NCBI RefSeq assembly: GCF_030247185.1 | Contig: NC_080571.1 | Span: 341,191,379-341,255,378 of the forward strand | DNA: 64,000 bases | Reading direction: 5' to 3' | Origin: Malaya genurostris | Lineage: Eukaryota; Arthropoda; Insecta; Diptera; Culicidae | Part shown: in pieces, positions 1 to 10,788 of the stretch | Layout: the number at the start of each line of letters is the position of its first letter | Position numbering within the stretch: position 1 is the stretch's first letter | The notes under the pieces: generated by a model | The model's input: the letters and a program-made list of their open reading frames with translations, nothing else | Database searches by the model: none | Told to the model about the DNA's origin: nothing | Program-made: the position numbers and the translations under genes

Positions 1-3000
1 TCAATTTCGACGGTGTCCAACGCCAATCCGTCACGTTCGTTAAACTTAATATGGAACCGATGCGAAATCCCACGAACTGCTTGTATTTTCTTTGGTCGGA
101 TCTGATCCACGAGAGAACGGTTTGAGAATCGGTCCAAAAGAAAACCTTTTCTACTTTCAAAGAGTGATATTGCCGGATTGCTTTAGCTAGTTTGGCCGCT
201 AGTACCGCTGCTTGCAGTTCCAAGCGCGGGATTGTAAGCTGCTTCAAAGGGGAAACTTTCGTACGAGCCATAACTAAAGAACATATAGCTCGCCCGCCAA
301 CGACAATTCGAAAATAGCCTGCACAACCGAATGCCTTTTCACCAGCATCGCAGAAGACGTGAAGTTGAACCCCGTGATACTCAGTCGAGAGGGTGCTACC
401 AAAGTACGGTCTGGGAATTTTGACCAGTTCCACATCGCGCAGTAATTCAATCCAACGCTTCCATTCAGAGAATGTGTCCTCGCAAATTAGTTCATCCCAA
501 TCACATCCGGTTCTCCATAAATCCTGGATTAACATCTTGCCCAATACGGTGAGTGGAGCCAGCAGACCCAACGGGTCAAAGAGAGACATTACGGTACTGA
601 GAACTTGACGTTTTGTAGGACGATTATCGAAAGCAAATACGTCTTCTTTAGTCGGAATACAGAACGAAAACACATCGAGTTTCGTATCCCAAATGAGACC
701 TAATACGCGTTCCTTTTCAGTTATCTTGTCCTGCTGAAAATGGATTGTTGTTTCATGTTTTGACTCACCTAATTCTCGCAAGACATTTTCAGAATTTGAG
801 GCCCAGTTTCTAATTTCAAATCCGGCCTTCAAGTGAATGAAGCGTACTTCCTTGGCTCGCCGTACTGCAACTTCCTCCGAGTCGACACTGTCGTAGTAGT
901 CGTCGACGTAATGTCGTTCGACGATCGCTTTCGCTGCTTCGGGAAACTGGGTGGCATATTCCTTGGCATTCAAATTTTTCACAAATTGTGCAGAGCACGG
1001 TGAACTTGCAGACCCAAATGTTGCTACGTCCATAACATAGATTTCGGGCGGGCTTCTGGGATCAAAACGGAATAAAAAACGTTGAGTTTGTTTGTCTGCT
1101 TCTCTGATGCGCAATTGGTGATACATTTCGCGCACATCACCACCGAAGGCCACCGGTTTTTCTCTGAATTTGCAGATCACTGATGGTAAGGCGGTGAGTA
1201 AGTCAGGACCTTTCAGCAAGTTACTGTTCAGCGATACTCCATTTACGGTTGCGGCTGCGTCCCACACTAAACGGACTTTACCCGGCTTCTTAGGATGTTG
1301 GACGACGTTCAGTGGTAAATACCATTTTTTGAAATCCTCAGTGTCGTCTAACTCTGCTTGCGTTGCTTTGTGACAATACCCTTTCCTTTGGTACTCCACG
1401 ATTTGTTGAAATACATTTTGCTGAAGCTCCGGATTCTTGGAGAGCCGCTTTTCCAAAGCTTTTAACCGACGTTCCGCCATTGGGTAGCTGTCTGGGAAGT
1501 CGGGAACACCATTTTTCCAAAGTAGTCCCGTCTCAAAACGACCTCCCACTCGAATAGTCGTTTTCTCCAAAATGTCGCGAGCCAGTTTATCTTCTTCGGA
1601 CTCAGGAAAATCGATTGACGACGTAGACAAATCTTCGATGGCGTATTGTTTTCCGAGCATCTCGTGTAATTGTTGATTGGTTACAGTCAGAATGGAGTGA
1701 TGATTAATAACTGTTTTCGTTGAAGACGCCGACTTATCGGGACCATATATGGTCCAACCTAACAATGAACGTACTGCTATTGGCTCTCCAGATCCACCTA
1801 CTCGAGATTCCAATGGCGCGAATAAATGCAGGTTGTCCAGTCCAATTAGTAATTGCGGTGCCACTGTATCGTATTCATTTACCGGGAACCCCCGCAGGTG
1901 CTCAAAACGATCTGTAAGATCCTGAAGATTGATACCCTGTTTAGGCAGCATCAATTCTTTCACGGTACGAACACCCTTTAATTTGTGCATGGTATCGGAC
2001 CCTCTCGCAGATACAAAAAGGTCCAACCTTTTAGATTGATCCTCGTGGCGCTTTACGTTAGAAGTCCAATGAACTACCAATGGCTCGGATACCCCATCAG
2101 CTGATAATTTAACCGCAATTGTGTTATTCAGCAACGTGGCGGATGCGCCTTCATCTATGAAGGCATTCAAATTTACAGACGACTCACCATAATGCAATGT
2201 TACCTGTATTATGCGAAAAAGCACAGAACGATTTAAGCGAAGGTGTGTGTTGCTTTCAACGTCAGCCACCTGGACGAGTTCTTCAGTACGATGAAGCAAG
2301 GGATGATGCTTGCCCTTACAGTGATCTATCTTGCATTGAACATTGAACGTGCAGCGCGAATGACCGTGTTCGCTTAAACATAGTACGCAAAGCTTGAACT
2401 TCTCTACCAACCTTAGACGATCTTGTAGTCCCATTTTTTCGAAATCATCGCAGAATCGCAACTTGTGATCCTTTCTCTTACACGCCGGGCAAACCTTTTT
2501 TTCCTTGGTACCAGCCAAATTGGTCGTGTTCGACGGACTATTATGTGCGGCATGAGCGTATACAAACTCCTTCTTTTTACTTTTAGCTCCTTTTACATCC
2601 CACTGGCGAGTGACTTCAAGACCGCTGAATTCGGCCACCTCGGAAACTTCCGAGACGATCCCGTTAGTGAAATCGGTGAACACCCTGAGCGGAGTTCCAG
2701 CTTTACCGCGCTTGAAGCGCACCCAATCCAGCTTATACTCAGGTGGCAGCTTACTGACTAGCTCCTGGACGAGCATCGGATTGTTCAAGTGGTCGTGTAG
2801 CTTAGCAGCTTCGAGATGATCGCAAAGTTGTTTAACGGTTATTCCGAAATAAAGAAAACTTTCGAGTTTATCAATGCGCGGCCCCGGCGCTTTTCGAACT
2901 TTAGCTACAAGTGATTTCAATAATTTCTCCGGACTGCCAAACAGTTGGCGAAGGTCTTCTATAACTTCGGGAACCGATTCCGGTAACAATAATCGACTTT

Positions 3001-4219
3001 GAACGGCTTCCTTTGCCAATCCTTGAAGACTATCTTGCAGTCGCTTTAAATTATCTGTGTTGGTGAACCCACATGCATCTGTAGTGTATTCATAACTGCT
3101 TATAAAAAGTGGCCACACTTCTGGCTCTCCCTTAAAAATAGGCAAATGTTTCGATACCGCATGTCGTGCGGCAAGCTGTTCGGAGGTAGGTCCTCTGGTC
3201 GAGAATGGTTGTTGAAACTCAGTTCTCTGCGACCTTCGACGGTTTACAATGTTTCGAATAATTTCCTTTTCTTGTTCGGTCAGATCCGGCAGCTGATCCG
3301 AATCTTCTTCAACTTCCTCCCGTTCTTTCTCAATTTCGTCGTCGTTCTCATGCAACGACTGCTGCCATGCAGGTCTTATCGTATCACGGATGAATTTACT
3401 TGGTGGGACAACCGGGTTCCCCCCCGATTCGTCTTGCAACCGCATCTGTTGCTTGCTTGCAACCGCATCTGTTCCAGGATTACCTGCTTTAGAATTTAAC
3501 AAGTTCTGATGGAATAGATTGGGCACAGGTGTATCCGATATGCCTTTGGACCAGACACAACCTTTCGGGTAGGCCCCTCGAGGATCCTGCTGCACAGAAT
3601 TCATCCACGTATTCACTTTGTCAAAGGTGTTTTCACGTTTGCTGGCGTCGTTTACGTGACTGCCTTCGAATTGACGATAAAGCTTGTCATGGTATCGTTG
3701 GAAATTTACACGTAACACCTTTTGTTGTTCCAAAAATTCGAGCTCGTCGTTTAATCGTTGTTGCATTAGTTCCTTTTCCTTGGCCAACATTTCTTTTTGC
3801 TGAGCCCTTCGTTTTTCCGAAATTTTACGCTCCATATCGAGTCGCTTCTGATGGACGAGCTTTTGCTCCTCTAGCTCCTTCTCTAAATTTTCCTGATCCA
3901 ATTCCAATTGTTGGATAGATAGCTCCAGACTAGCAGCTCTGCTAGTTTCCGATCCTGCATCGCTCTTTGAGCCCGTCTTCTTCGAAGACCCCTTCTTGCT
4001 GGGCGCCTTCTTGTCAGATCGAGGTGGCACTTGCAACTGATTGCTGCACTTCGAGCAATTCCAGGGAACATTTTTAACAGCTTCCGTTACTCCAGCACAA
4101 TGGAAATGGACCCATAAATCGCAGCAGTCACATTGGACCATATCGTCTATAGAATCAATGTCGTCACAGTTAATACAATTTCGTCCTCCTGCTGCGGTTG
4201 ATGCTGTTCCCTCAGCCAT
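1..4219 (-). CDS. BEL/Pao retrotransposon gag-pol polyprotein, open to the window edge
   Basis: I read this frame from the ATG at 4219 down to base 1 and saw no stop: about 1406 codons, with the integrase part lying beyond the left edge. Domains in order (residues approximate): a PHD-like zinc finger at 15-63 (C-x2-C, C-x2-C, H-x2-C, W-x-C-x2-C spacing); a long charged coiled coil at 90-185; a BEL gag region at 340-470; zinc knuckles near 575-610, the first of form C-x2-C-x4-H-x4-C; a retropepsin-like site FIDEGASATLL near 690; reverse transcriptase with GDVREMYHQ and the catalytic YVDD near 1105; RNase H with CDAG, an ELQAAV glutamate near 1320 and WTDSQT near 1359. Gag-zinc-protease-RT-RNase H in one frame is BEL/Pao order. 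The absence of stops or frameshifts suggests a young, possibly active copy. The protease has E after the catalytic D where S or T is usual. Confidence 0.93.
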   Translation of the reverse strand, partial: MAEGTASTAAGGRNCINCDDIDSIDDMVQCDCCDLWVHFHCAGVTEAVKNVPWNCSKCSNQLQVPPRSDKKAPSKKGSSKKTGSKSDAGSETSRAASLELSIQQLELDQENLEKELEEQKLVHQKRLDMERKISEKRRAQQKEMLAKEKELMQQRLNDELEFLEQQKVLRVNFQRYHDKLYRQFEGSHVNDASKRENTFDKVNTWMNSVQQDPRGAYPKGCVWSKGISDTPVPNLFHQNLLNSKAGNPGTDAVASKQQMRLQDESGGNPVVPPSKFIRDTIRPAWQQSLHENDDEIEKEREEVEEDSDQLPDLTEQEKEIIRNIVNRRRSQRTEFQQPFSTRGPTSEQLAARHAVSKHLPIFKGEPEVWPLFISSYEYTTDACGFTNTDNLKRLQDSLQGLAKEAVQSRLLLPESVPEVIEDLRQLFGSPEKLLKSLVAKVRKAPGPRIDKLESFLYFGITVKQLCDHLEAAKLHDHLNNPMLVQELVSKLPPEYKLDWVRFKRGKAGTPLRVFTDFTNGIVSEVSEVAEFSGLEVTRQWDVKGAKSKKKEFVYAHAAHNSPSNTTNLAGTKEKKVCPACKRKDHKLRFCDDFEKMGLQDRLRLVEKFKLCVLCLSEHGHSRCTFNVQCKIDHCKGKHHPLLHRTEELVQVADVESNTHLRLNRSVLFRIIQVTLHYGESSVNLNAFIDEGASATLLNNTIAVKLSADGVSEPLVVHWTSNVKRHEDQSKRLDLFVSARGSDTMHKLKGVRTVKELMLPKQGINLQDLTDRFEHLRGFPVNEYDTVAPQLLIGLDNLHLFAPLESRVGGSGEPIAVRSLLGWTIYGPDKSASSTKTVINHHSILTVTNQQLHEMLGKQYAIEDLSTSSIDFPESEEDKLARDILEKTTIRVGGRFETGLLWKNGVPDFPDSYPMAERRLKALEKRLSKNPELQQNVFQQIVEYQRKGYCHKATQAELDDTEDFKKWYLPLNVVQHPKKPGKVRLVWDAAATVNGVSLNSNLLKGPDLLTALPSVICKFREKPVAFGGDVREMYHQLRIREADKQTQRFLFRFDPRSPPEIYVMDVATFGSASSPCSAQFVKNLNAKEYATQFPEAAKAIVERHYVDDYYDSVDSEEVAVRRAKEVRFIHLKAGFEIRNWASNSENVLRELGESKHETTIHFQQDKITEKERVLGLIWDTKLDVFSFCIPTKEDVFAFDNRPTKRQVLSTVMSLFDPLGLLAPLTVLGKMLIQDLWRTGCDWDELICEDTFSEWKRWIELLRDVELVKIPRPYFGSTLSTEYHGVQLHVFCDAGEKAFGCAGYFRIVVGGRAICSLVMARTKVSPLKQLTIPRLELQAAVLAAKLAKAIRQYHSLKVEKVFFWTDSQTVLSWIRSDQRKYKQFVGFRIGSILSLTNVTDWRWTPSKL

Positions 4220-4320
4220 ATTTGAGGTTAGATCCGAAAAAATATCTTTAAGTTTTGTTCGGATTTTCGGACAAAACAATCCTTATAGCAGCCCTATTTT
4301 CATTAGCGGCAGCTTAAAGC

Positions 4321-4690
4321 TGTAAAAATTGTTTATTTGAAATATGTTCTTCATTTTATGCCAATATGCTTACATATTTTGTTTCTCCTATCTTCTCACG
4401 TGTTTCCTGAGGAAAGCAGCGAGTCGATGTCACTATTATCTGTGACAAAGTACTATTCCAACTAAGATTTTATATGTAAATAACAATCAGAATAATTCAT
4501 TTAATACATTTCAATAGTTTAAACTAACCTTCAAGGATATCAACGAATAGTAACACAAATCTTGTGCCACGTAAAAAAGGTGTGCTCCGAAAGCTCTCCT
4601 GTATCCAATATAACTTGCCAATGTATGAATTGAAATAAAATCTAACTAATTTTCTTGACTGACAGTTCTCTTCGCATCTGTCGACTGACA
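4321..4690 (-). repeat. Candidate 5' LTR of the minus-strand BEL/Pao element
   Basis: The segment just upstream of the gag-pol ATG begins TGTCAG at 4690 and ends TTTTTACA at 4321 when read on the minus strand, so it has the TG...CA ends of an LTR (370 bp), followed by about 100 bp of leader before the ORF. I could not match the leader to a known primer-binding site, and the 3' LTR lies outside the window, so the boundaries are a guess. A 17 bp direct repeat (GACTGACAGTTCTCTTC, near 4657 and 4683) spans the right edge and may mark the junction with the plus-strand element. Confidence 0.3.
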
Positions 4691-6389
4691 GTTCTCTTCC
4701 GACTTAGCCGAGGGGATCTCCGCAGCTAACGTCTACCCAGTGTTATTTGTCGCGGGCGTCGTTTTCGCAACAAACATGCCGCCAGCAAATACAACGGAAG
4801 AGTTGCGGGTCCATTTACTTTTGCACGATACAGTCATCGCAGAGAGTTTAATCGATTTCCGTCGTTTTTCTAAGTGGACAGTACTTGTAAGAACCATGGC
4901 TATGGTGTGTCGATTTCTAACTAATTGCAAAAAAAAGTCCAAGGGAGTGCCGATAGAAACAATTAAAGCAACGTCAAATCAACAAAGAATGCTCATCAAA
5001 CATAGTGTTCGATCAATTCGTGTACCCTTACAGCAGCATGAATATCAAAAGGCGGAACGATCACTGTTGATATCAGCGCAAATCGAGGCTTACAAAGACG
5101 AGTTGAAAGTTTTATTGCATAACAAGGGTCGGCCAATAAACGAGTGGCTGAAAATAGAAAAAACAAGTGTGATGTACAGGCTGACACCTCTGGTCGAAGA
5201 AGACGGTTTGATTCGCATGGAAGGGCGTGCAGCGAATGCGGAGATGCTCCCGTTTGATTTACGTTTTCCAATAATCGTACCGGATGATCATCCGATTTCG
5301 ATTCTGATAGTACACCATTTTCATGAAAAGTTTGGTCATGGGTATCGGGAAACCGTTAAGAACGAATTGAAACAGCGATACCACATTCCGAAAGTCAACG
5401 CTGTAATCCGCAAAGTCTCATCAGCCTGTTTATGGTGTAAAGTTCACCGTAATCGACCTCGTGCTCCACGGATGGCTCCATTACCGATACAAAGATTAAC
5501 TCCGAATATTCGACCTTTCAGTCATGTTGGAGTTGATTACTTTGGTCCATTTGAGGTAACGGTCGGTCGCAGAAAGGAGAAACGATGGGTAGTATTGTTC
5601 ACCTGCCTGGTAGTCAGAGCCGTTCACGTAGAAGTGGCGCACAGCTTGACAACGGAGTCATGTTTAATGGCGATTCGACGGTTTGTGTGCCGTAGAGGAC
5701 CTCCCAGTGAGTTTTTCTCGGATAACGGCACAAATTTACGAGGAGCTAGCAAAGAAGTGATTGGCATGGTACAAGCCATCGGATTAGACTGTGCTGAGGC
5801 ATTCACGAGCGCAAGAACAAAATGGACATTTAACCCACCCGCTACACCACACATGGGTGGAGCGTGGGAACGGCTTGTTCGGTCCATAAAAGATGCTCTA
5901 GAAACGCTAAACGACGGACGGCGCATGACTGATGAGATTTTGCAGACATCTACACTCATCTACAGTTCAGAGCAATCGTCGGAAGCGGAAGCGCTCACAC
6001 CAAATAATTTTCTTCGAGGTGTTTCCCCGAACGAACCACATGCAACACCACCTCCGGTAAATGCGGCTGAAGCGCTGCGAAATTCCTACAAACGGTCTCA
6101 GCAAGTTGCTGAAGATATGTGGAAGCGGTGGATAAAGGAGTACATTCCATCAGTGAATCAGAGAACAAAATGGTTTGAGGAGTCAAAGCCATTGAAAGTA
6201 GGAGATTTAGTCTACGTTGTCGAAGGTACAAATCGGAGGTCATGGATTCGCGGTATAGTAGAGAAACCGATAGTCTCCAGTGATGGCAGAATACGTCAAG
6301 CCTGGGTACGCACCAAGAGCGGTGTCTTCAAACGCGCGGCAGTGAACCTAGCGGTGTTGGAGATCACTGGTGGTAACACTGGTACTTGA
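4689..6389 (+). CDS. BEL/Pao integrase end (5'-truncated pol)
   Basis: Plus-strand frame coding the C-terminal part of a BEL/Pao pol. It is open from just after a TGA at 4686-4688 to the TGA ending at 6389. There is no convincing ATG start (the first is at 4776), as expected for an internal pol fragment. It contains the pre-integrase region, an H-x-C-type zinc-binding stretch (HHFHEKFGHG ... CLWCKVHR), and an integrase core with DDE residues in HVGVDYFGPF, FFSDNGTNL and PHMGGAWERLV, then the C-terminal domain with VGDLVYVVEG. Between ILQTS and EALTPNNFLRG the usual NSRPLTY block looks partly missing, so a small in-frame deletion is likely. It lies head to head with the minus-strand polyprotein at 1-4219 and must therefore come from a second insertion or an inverted rearrangement. 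The frame is otherwise uninterrupted. Confidence 0.85.
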   Translation, partial: QFSSDLAEGISAANVYPVLFVAGVVFATNMPPANTTEELRVHLLLHDTVIAESLIDFRRFSKWTVLVRTMAMVCRFLTNCKKKSKGVPIETIKATSNQQRMLIKHSVRSIRVPLQQHEYQKAERSLLISAQIEAYKDELKVLLHNKGRPINEWLKIEKTSVMYRLTPLVEEDGLIRMEGRAANAEMLPFDLRFPIIVPDDHPISILIVHHFHEKFGHGYRETVKNELKQRYHIPKVNAVIRKVSSACLWCKVHRNRPRAPRMAPLPIQRLTPNIRPFSHVGVDYFGPFEVTVGRRKEKRWVVLFTCLVVRAVHVEVAHSLTTESCLMAIRRFVCRRGPPSEFFSDNGTNLRGASKEVIGMVQAIGLDCAEAFTSARTKWTFNPPATPHMGGAWERLVRSIKDALETLNDGRRMTDEILQTSTLIYSSEQSSEAEALTPNNFLRGVSPNEPHATPPPVNAAEALRNSYKRSQQVAEDMWKRWIKEYIPSVNQRTKWFEESKPLKVGDLVYVVEGTNRRSWIRGIVEKPIVSSDGRIRQAWVRTKSGVFKRAAVNLAVLEITGGNTGT

Positions 6390-7059
6390 GCCATGCGTCG
6401 GACCAGGGTTACGGGTCGGGGAATTGTTTGGAATAACACCTTTGGCAACACTGCCGTTGAGTGATGAAAGATTTAAGAAAGAGATAGATGAAAGTTAATA
6501 AGCAAATAAATGTCAAAAGGCATTACTGGCAAAATAGAAGATAGGTTTGGCAGAAATTGGAAGTTATTGGATATTGTTTGCAGTTTTGAATATATTATCA
6601 AGCTAATTTGTTCAACCAGTTTATAGTTTCTATTAATTAATTTATTGGTATCTATAAATTAATAGAATTAAAAGGTAAACAGTATACAATTCATTATTCT
6701 ATGCAGATAAATAACTAGTTGTATTTGACTAAAACAAAACTACAGGTATAAAACTTATATCTACGCGGAGTACGGAAGTATTTGGCTTTCTAGTAAGGAG
6801 TTTAGGTGAGTTATACGTTGAAGTAAGACTGCACAGACAAATATTACAAATTAAAATCAAACACGCAGATTTAAAACTGGTTGACAATTTCGGTTGACAA
6901 TTTGGACGGATTGTGCTTAGTCATTTGAATAGGGAGAGAAGAAACTAATTGTGAGTTGAATTTGATTGATCGTTTATACATTTAAACTAAACATAAATAA
7001 ATTTGCAGCTTTGATCTGCTTTAAAACGAGGCAGATTTCATCGAGAGTTTCTTGGGAGA
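6390..7059 (+). repeat. 3' flank of the BEL/Pao integrase copy, probable start of its 3' LTR
   Basis: After the integrase stop there is a G-rich run (GGGTCGGGGAAT) that could be a polypurine tract, followed at about 6425 by TGTTTGGAATAACACC, a plausible LTR start. I see no matching LTR copy in the window, so the LTR end cannot be placed. The rest is AT-rich with no coding potential. Confidence 0.3.
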
Positions 7060-8115
7060 ATTCCGAACAATAATATAATATATTATAAAACATGATATAA
7101 AATAACAGTTAATGTAGAGTGTCAGTTATGCTCTTCTATCTTCGCAATACTGCAGGAAGTAGAATATTTCTCTTCTAATAACAATGATAATATCCACATC
7201 TATAAAAATAATATATGTTATTATTATTGATGACAAATTAATAATAATAGCAATCAATATAATAATGAAAATAACAATAAAAAACAATATAATATAGTAC
7301 AATGAATTATATAATAAATAATAGAATAAATAAAATGATATGTTGCGATATGCTATGATATTATATTACTTGAATTTATATGTCATTTCTCATCCTCTCA
7401 TTCTGCCATCAACGCATTCCATCGACCATTTGTCACCACAGACACACGTGTAGGCATGAAACAGGATCCAGTGAGGACCAAGCTCACCTTGTGACGACCT
7501 TGATATTTAGTTGAAAGTTACTTTAAAAATGATAACTTATAAGGAAAACAAATTTATATTTTGCGCAGAGGTACGTAGTATTACTCATAATAAACCCTAC
7601 AATATAATATAAAATAATACAACATAATGCGATACAATATAACATAATATAATAGAAATATAACATAACATAATATAATAAAATATAATATAATATAATA
7701 CAATATAATATGATATAATGCAATGCAGTATAATACCATACAACATATTATATAATAACATAAAATAGTGTAAGACGATAATATATGAAATAATATGCTA
7801 TGATACAATATAACAGGTAATGTCGCAGTGTAAGTTACGCTCTTCTAATAATAATAATAATAAAAATAATAATAATAATACATGATGTAATAAACAACAC
7901 AATTATATGTTGTAATATACTATGATAAACACTGCACTTTAGAATGGGCTTCAACCTACAAGCCATTTCACACCCTCTCATTCTGCTACTAACGCAGAAG
8001 GCGATAGCACCCAGTCGACGCCGTTCTATTGACCAAATGTCATCATAGACGCTCGGGGAGGCATGAGATAGGGACTTGTGAGGACTTAGTTATCTCACCA
8101 TTTGACGACCCAGAG
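7060..8115. repeat. Two large direct repeat units with AT-rich simple-repeat blocks
   Basis: Two related units lie in tandem. Each has a GTGT/CAGTTA-GCTCTTCTA motif (about 7115 and 7825), then an ATAATA-type low-complexity block (about 7180-7370; the second unit is also preceded by one at 7600-7800), then a 120-150 bp unique block containing CCTCTCATTCTGC, GACCA-TGTCA and AGGCATGA motifs (7385-7500 and 7965-8115). The units are diverged. No protein is coded; the Tyr/Ile/Leu-rich minus-strand frames at 7523-7808 are products of the ATA repeats. Confidence 0.6.
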
Positions 8116-8254
8116 AGACGCCTGAAGTTATACCCAAAAACGCCAAGTGTGTTACGCTTAAATTTCAACGAAATCAGTCCAAATGGATCATGAACCGAAA
8201 ACTTTTAATCATGGTGTATTATCATAACTTGAAAATATACTATTTTCCCTTAAA

Positions 8255-10788
8255 TCCAGTGCACAGTGGTCCGAAGCGGGAAATTAGCGTGACAAAAATA
8301 TTTTCACTATTAAATATTAGTTTTTTGCAGTTGGTGTCTTCACAAAAGTTGTTTGAGGCGCTCCTTTGGATGAAAAATGTTAGTAGGGTGGTCCTCATTT
8401 AGATTGAAATCTTAAAACTAACTTTCTTAATAGAACTCAAAAATGATTTCATTGTACAATAAAGTTGTAGAAAATTTTATTGCGAGCAACTTTGCTTAGA
8501 AAAGCACCTCTCTAGCTTTTTATTTGATCGAGTTACATCAATTTTCCCCAACAAAAGTAGGGTGGCTCCTGAAAAATCACTTTTTTTTGTTCTAACTTTT
8601 TTGTGTAACGTTCTATGGAAAAGTTGGTTTTAAGAAGAGTTGTTGAACTAATTATTGCGCACAATTTTGCTGAACCAAACTTTTTCATATGAGCCACCAG
8701 TGAAAAGTTATGACTATTTTTTTGTCAAAAACTAGTCCACCTTCAAATATCAATATTCGTTAGATGCCAGATCAATAAGAATGTATCCTATGTGGTTCCT
8801 GGAAGGTCATAATATAAGTAAATATTTAATGGAAAATTAGAAGGGTGTTTTTTTTTTAACTTATTAAAATTAGTTTCAAAAATACCTTCAAAAACTCAAA
8901 AACGTTGCATAACTCTTGAACGCCTTAACGTATCAACATACTTTCTTGAGCAAAATAATAGTATCAAATTAGTTCTACAAATATTCCATACATTGTCCGT
9001 TCGAGAAATGAGACACACAAAAACTACAGCCGAAAATAGATTGCAGAACAATTTTAATTAATTTATTACCAAAATAACCACTTCAATTGAGTTGGAGCAA
9101 CTGAGGATTAGAGATACTGTGTAATATGGTTATTCCGAACTAATTGGCCATGATAAATTTATGAACAGAAATTTTCATGATCTCGACAACCATTCCAACA
9201 AGCAACAGGTGCAAGTTAGTAAAATGCAAATATTTTTATCCACATCGTGCCAAGACGCCTCTGACACTGGCCCTTCTTCCTCATCCACTTGTGTACCGAA
9301 TAGCCTGTAAAAACCGGCAAACGACGCACAATGAGTTTTGGTTCGAATTGATACATTCTACTCATTTTAACAAACTAATAATTTTCTTGGGTTTCAGAGC
9401 TTTGACTTACAACAAATTTATTTTCAGCTGTAGTTTTTGTGTGTCTCATTTCTCGAAAGAACAATGTATTGAACATTTGTAGAACTAATTTGATACTATT
9501 ATTTTGCTCAAGAAAGTATGTTGATACGTTAAGGCGTTTAAGTGTTATGTAATGTTTTTGAGTTTTTTGAAGGTATTTTTTAAACTAATTTAAATAAGTT
9601 TAAAAAATAACACCCTTCCAATTTTTCTCTTAAATTTTTACTTATATCATGACTTTTCAGGAACTGCATACGATACATTTTTATCGATCTATCATCTAAT
9701 GAATATTGATATTTGAAGCTTGACTAGTTTTTGATGAAAAAACAATCATAACTTTTTACTGGTAGCTCATATGAAAAAGCTAACTTCTAAAGACAACTTT
9801 TCGATAGGACGTTTCACAAAAAAGTTAGAACAAAAAAAGTGATTTTTTGAGAGCCATCCTTCCTTTACTCGGGAAAATTAATGTATTTGCTTGTATTGTG
9901 AATCCTCAAACGAACGAAGCAACAAAAAATATCTGCTGTGAACACTTTGCTTGACATAGCTGAATGAGAGACCTATATTAGAGAGAAACTGGATGCGTGA
10001 GAGTATATGCTACTGAGCAGACCAATTCCCCTTGCCAAGTAAACTGTCTGTGCTCTCAGTCTCAGTTAACACATGAACTAAGCAATCCATGACAATGTAA
10101 TGAAATGAAGGGTTCGCTCTCGTTAGTATTGTACGAGAAAGAAGACCTTGCCTCACGGTGTGCTACAAGACGCGAAGCAAAGTCATATAGGCAGTGTTTA
10201 CGGTTTATTTTTAAAAAGTAGGTTTACAGAAATCATTTTTAACATAATGTTCGCATTCCAAGACCAAATTTGATCATATTTCAAACATACTTTAAACATT
10301 TTATAGCAGAAGTTTTGCATTTGAGCCCATTTTCAAAACGATCAATTTGTTTCTTGGCAGTTTACACTGTGTATATATCCGAGAAACACTAAAAGCAATG
10401 TTCTTTAAGTTAATATTCATCGGAACTAAAAGTTATGAAACTAGTTTCCTCATAGGCATCTACAATATTAGAACCATTCATCAAATGCTAACCTCATGAA
10501 GCATAGGTCTCAGCAAGCGGGCATATTCATGAACTAAAGAACGAACGAAGCAGCTCTCCTGGCTTGGGTTGCGCTGTGAATTCTACCTGACATACGAATG
10601 TGTGTGAATAGCACAGATGGTGAAATCCTTTCGTTCATATTCGTTGCTTCAATTTGCAAGCCCTGCAAAAGGAGCGCCATTTGATTCCAAACAACTTTTG
10701 TGATGACACCAACTACAAAAAACTAATATTCAATAGTGAAAATATTTTTGTCACGCTGATTTCCCGTTTCGGACCACTGTGCAGTGGT
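8255..10788. mobile_element. Foldback / long-inverted-repeat element
   Basis: The left arm (8255-9030) reappears as its reverse complement on the right. 8255-8350 matches 10670-10788 (CAGTGGTCCGAA...GGGAAAT-AGCGTGACAAAAATATT), and 8555-9030 matches 9425-9885 (for example ACTTTCTTGAGCAAAATAAT against ATTATTTTGCTCAAGAAAGT). Both outer ends carry CACTG-GCACAGTGG-type palindromes. The spacer at 9031-9424 has no recognisable transposase. The right arm is interrupted at about 9890-10665. This looks like a non-autonomous DNA element with TIRs of several hundred bp. Confidence 0.75.
9890..10665. repeat. Insertion replacing part of the right arm of the foldback element
   Basis: At about 9890 the match to the left arm breaks off and resumes near 10670, while about 190 bp of left arm (8360-8550) has no partner. 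The intervening 770 bp starts with CGAACGAAGCAAC and ends near TTCGTTGCTTC, so it may carry its own weak inverted ends. It has no coding potential that I can support. Confidence 0.4.

Noticed and set aside
7523..7808. Minus-strand frames rich in Tyr, Ile, Leu and Cys looking like a membrane protein
   Set aside because: They are translations of ATA/ATAATA simple repeats with no start context or conservation.
9177..9482. 101-codon plus-strand frame in the foldback spacer
   Set aside because: No domain or codon signal, and its last part runs into the inverted arm.
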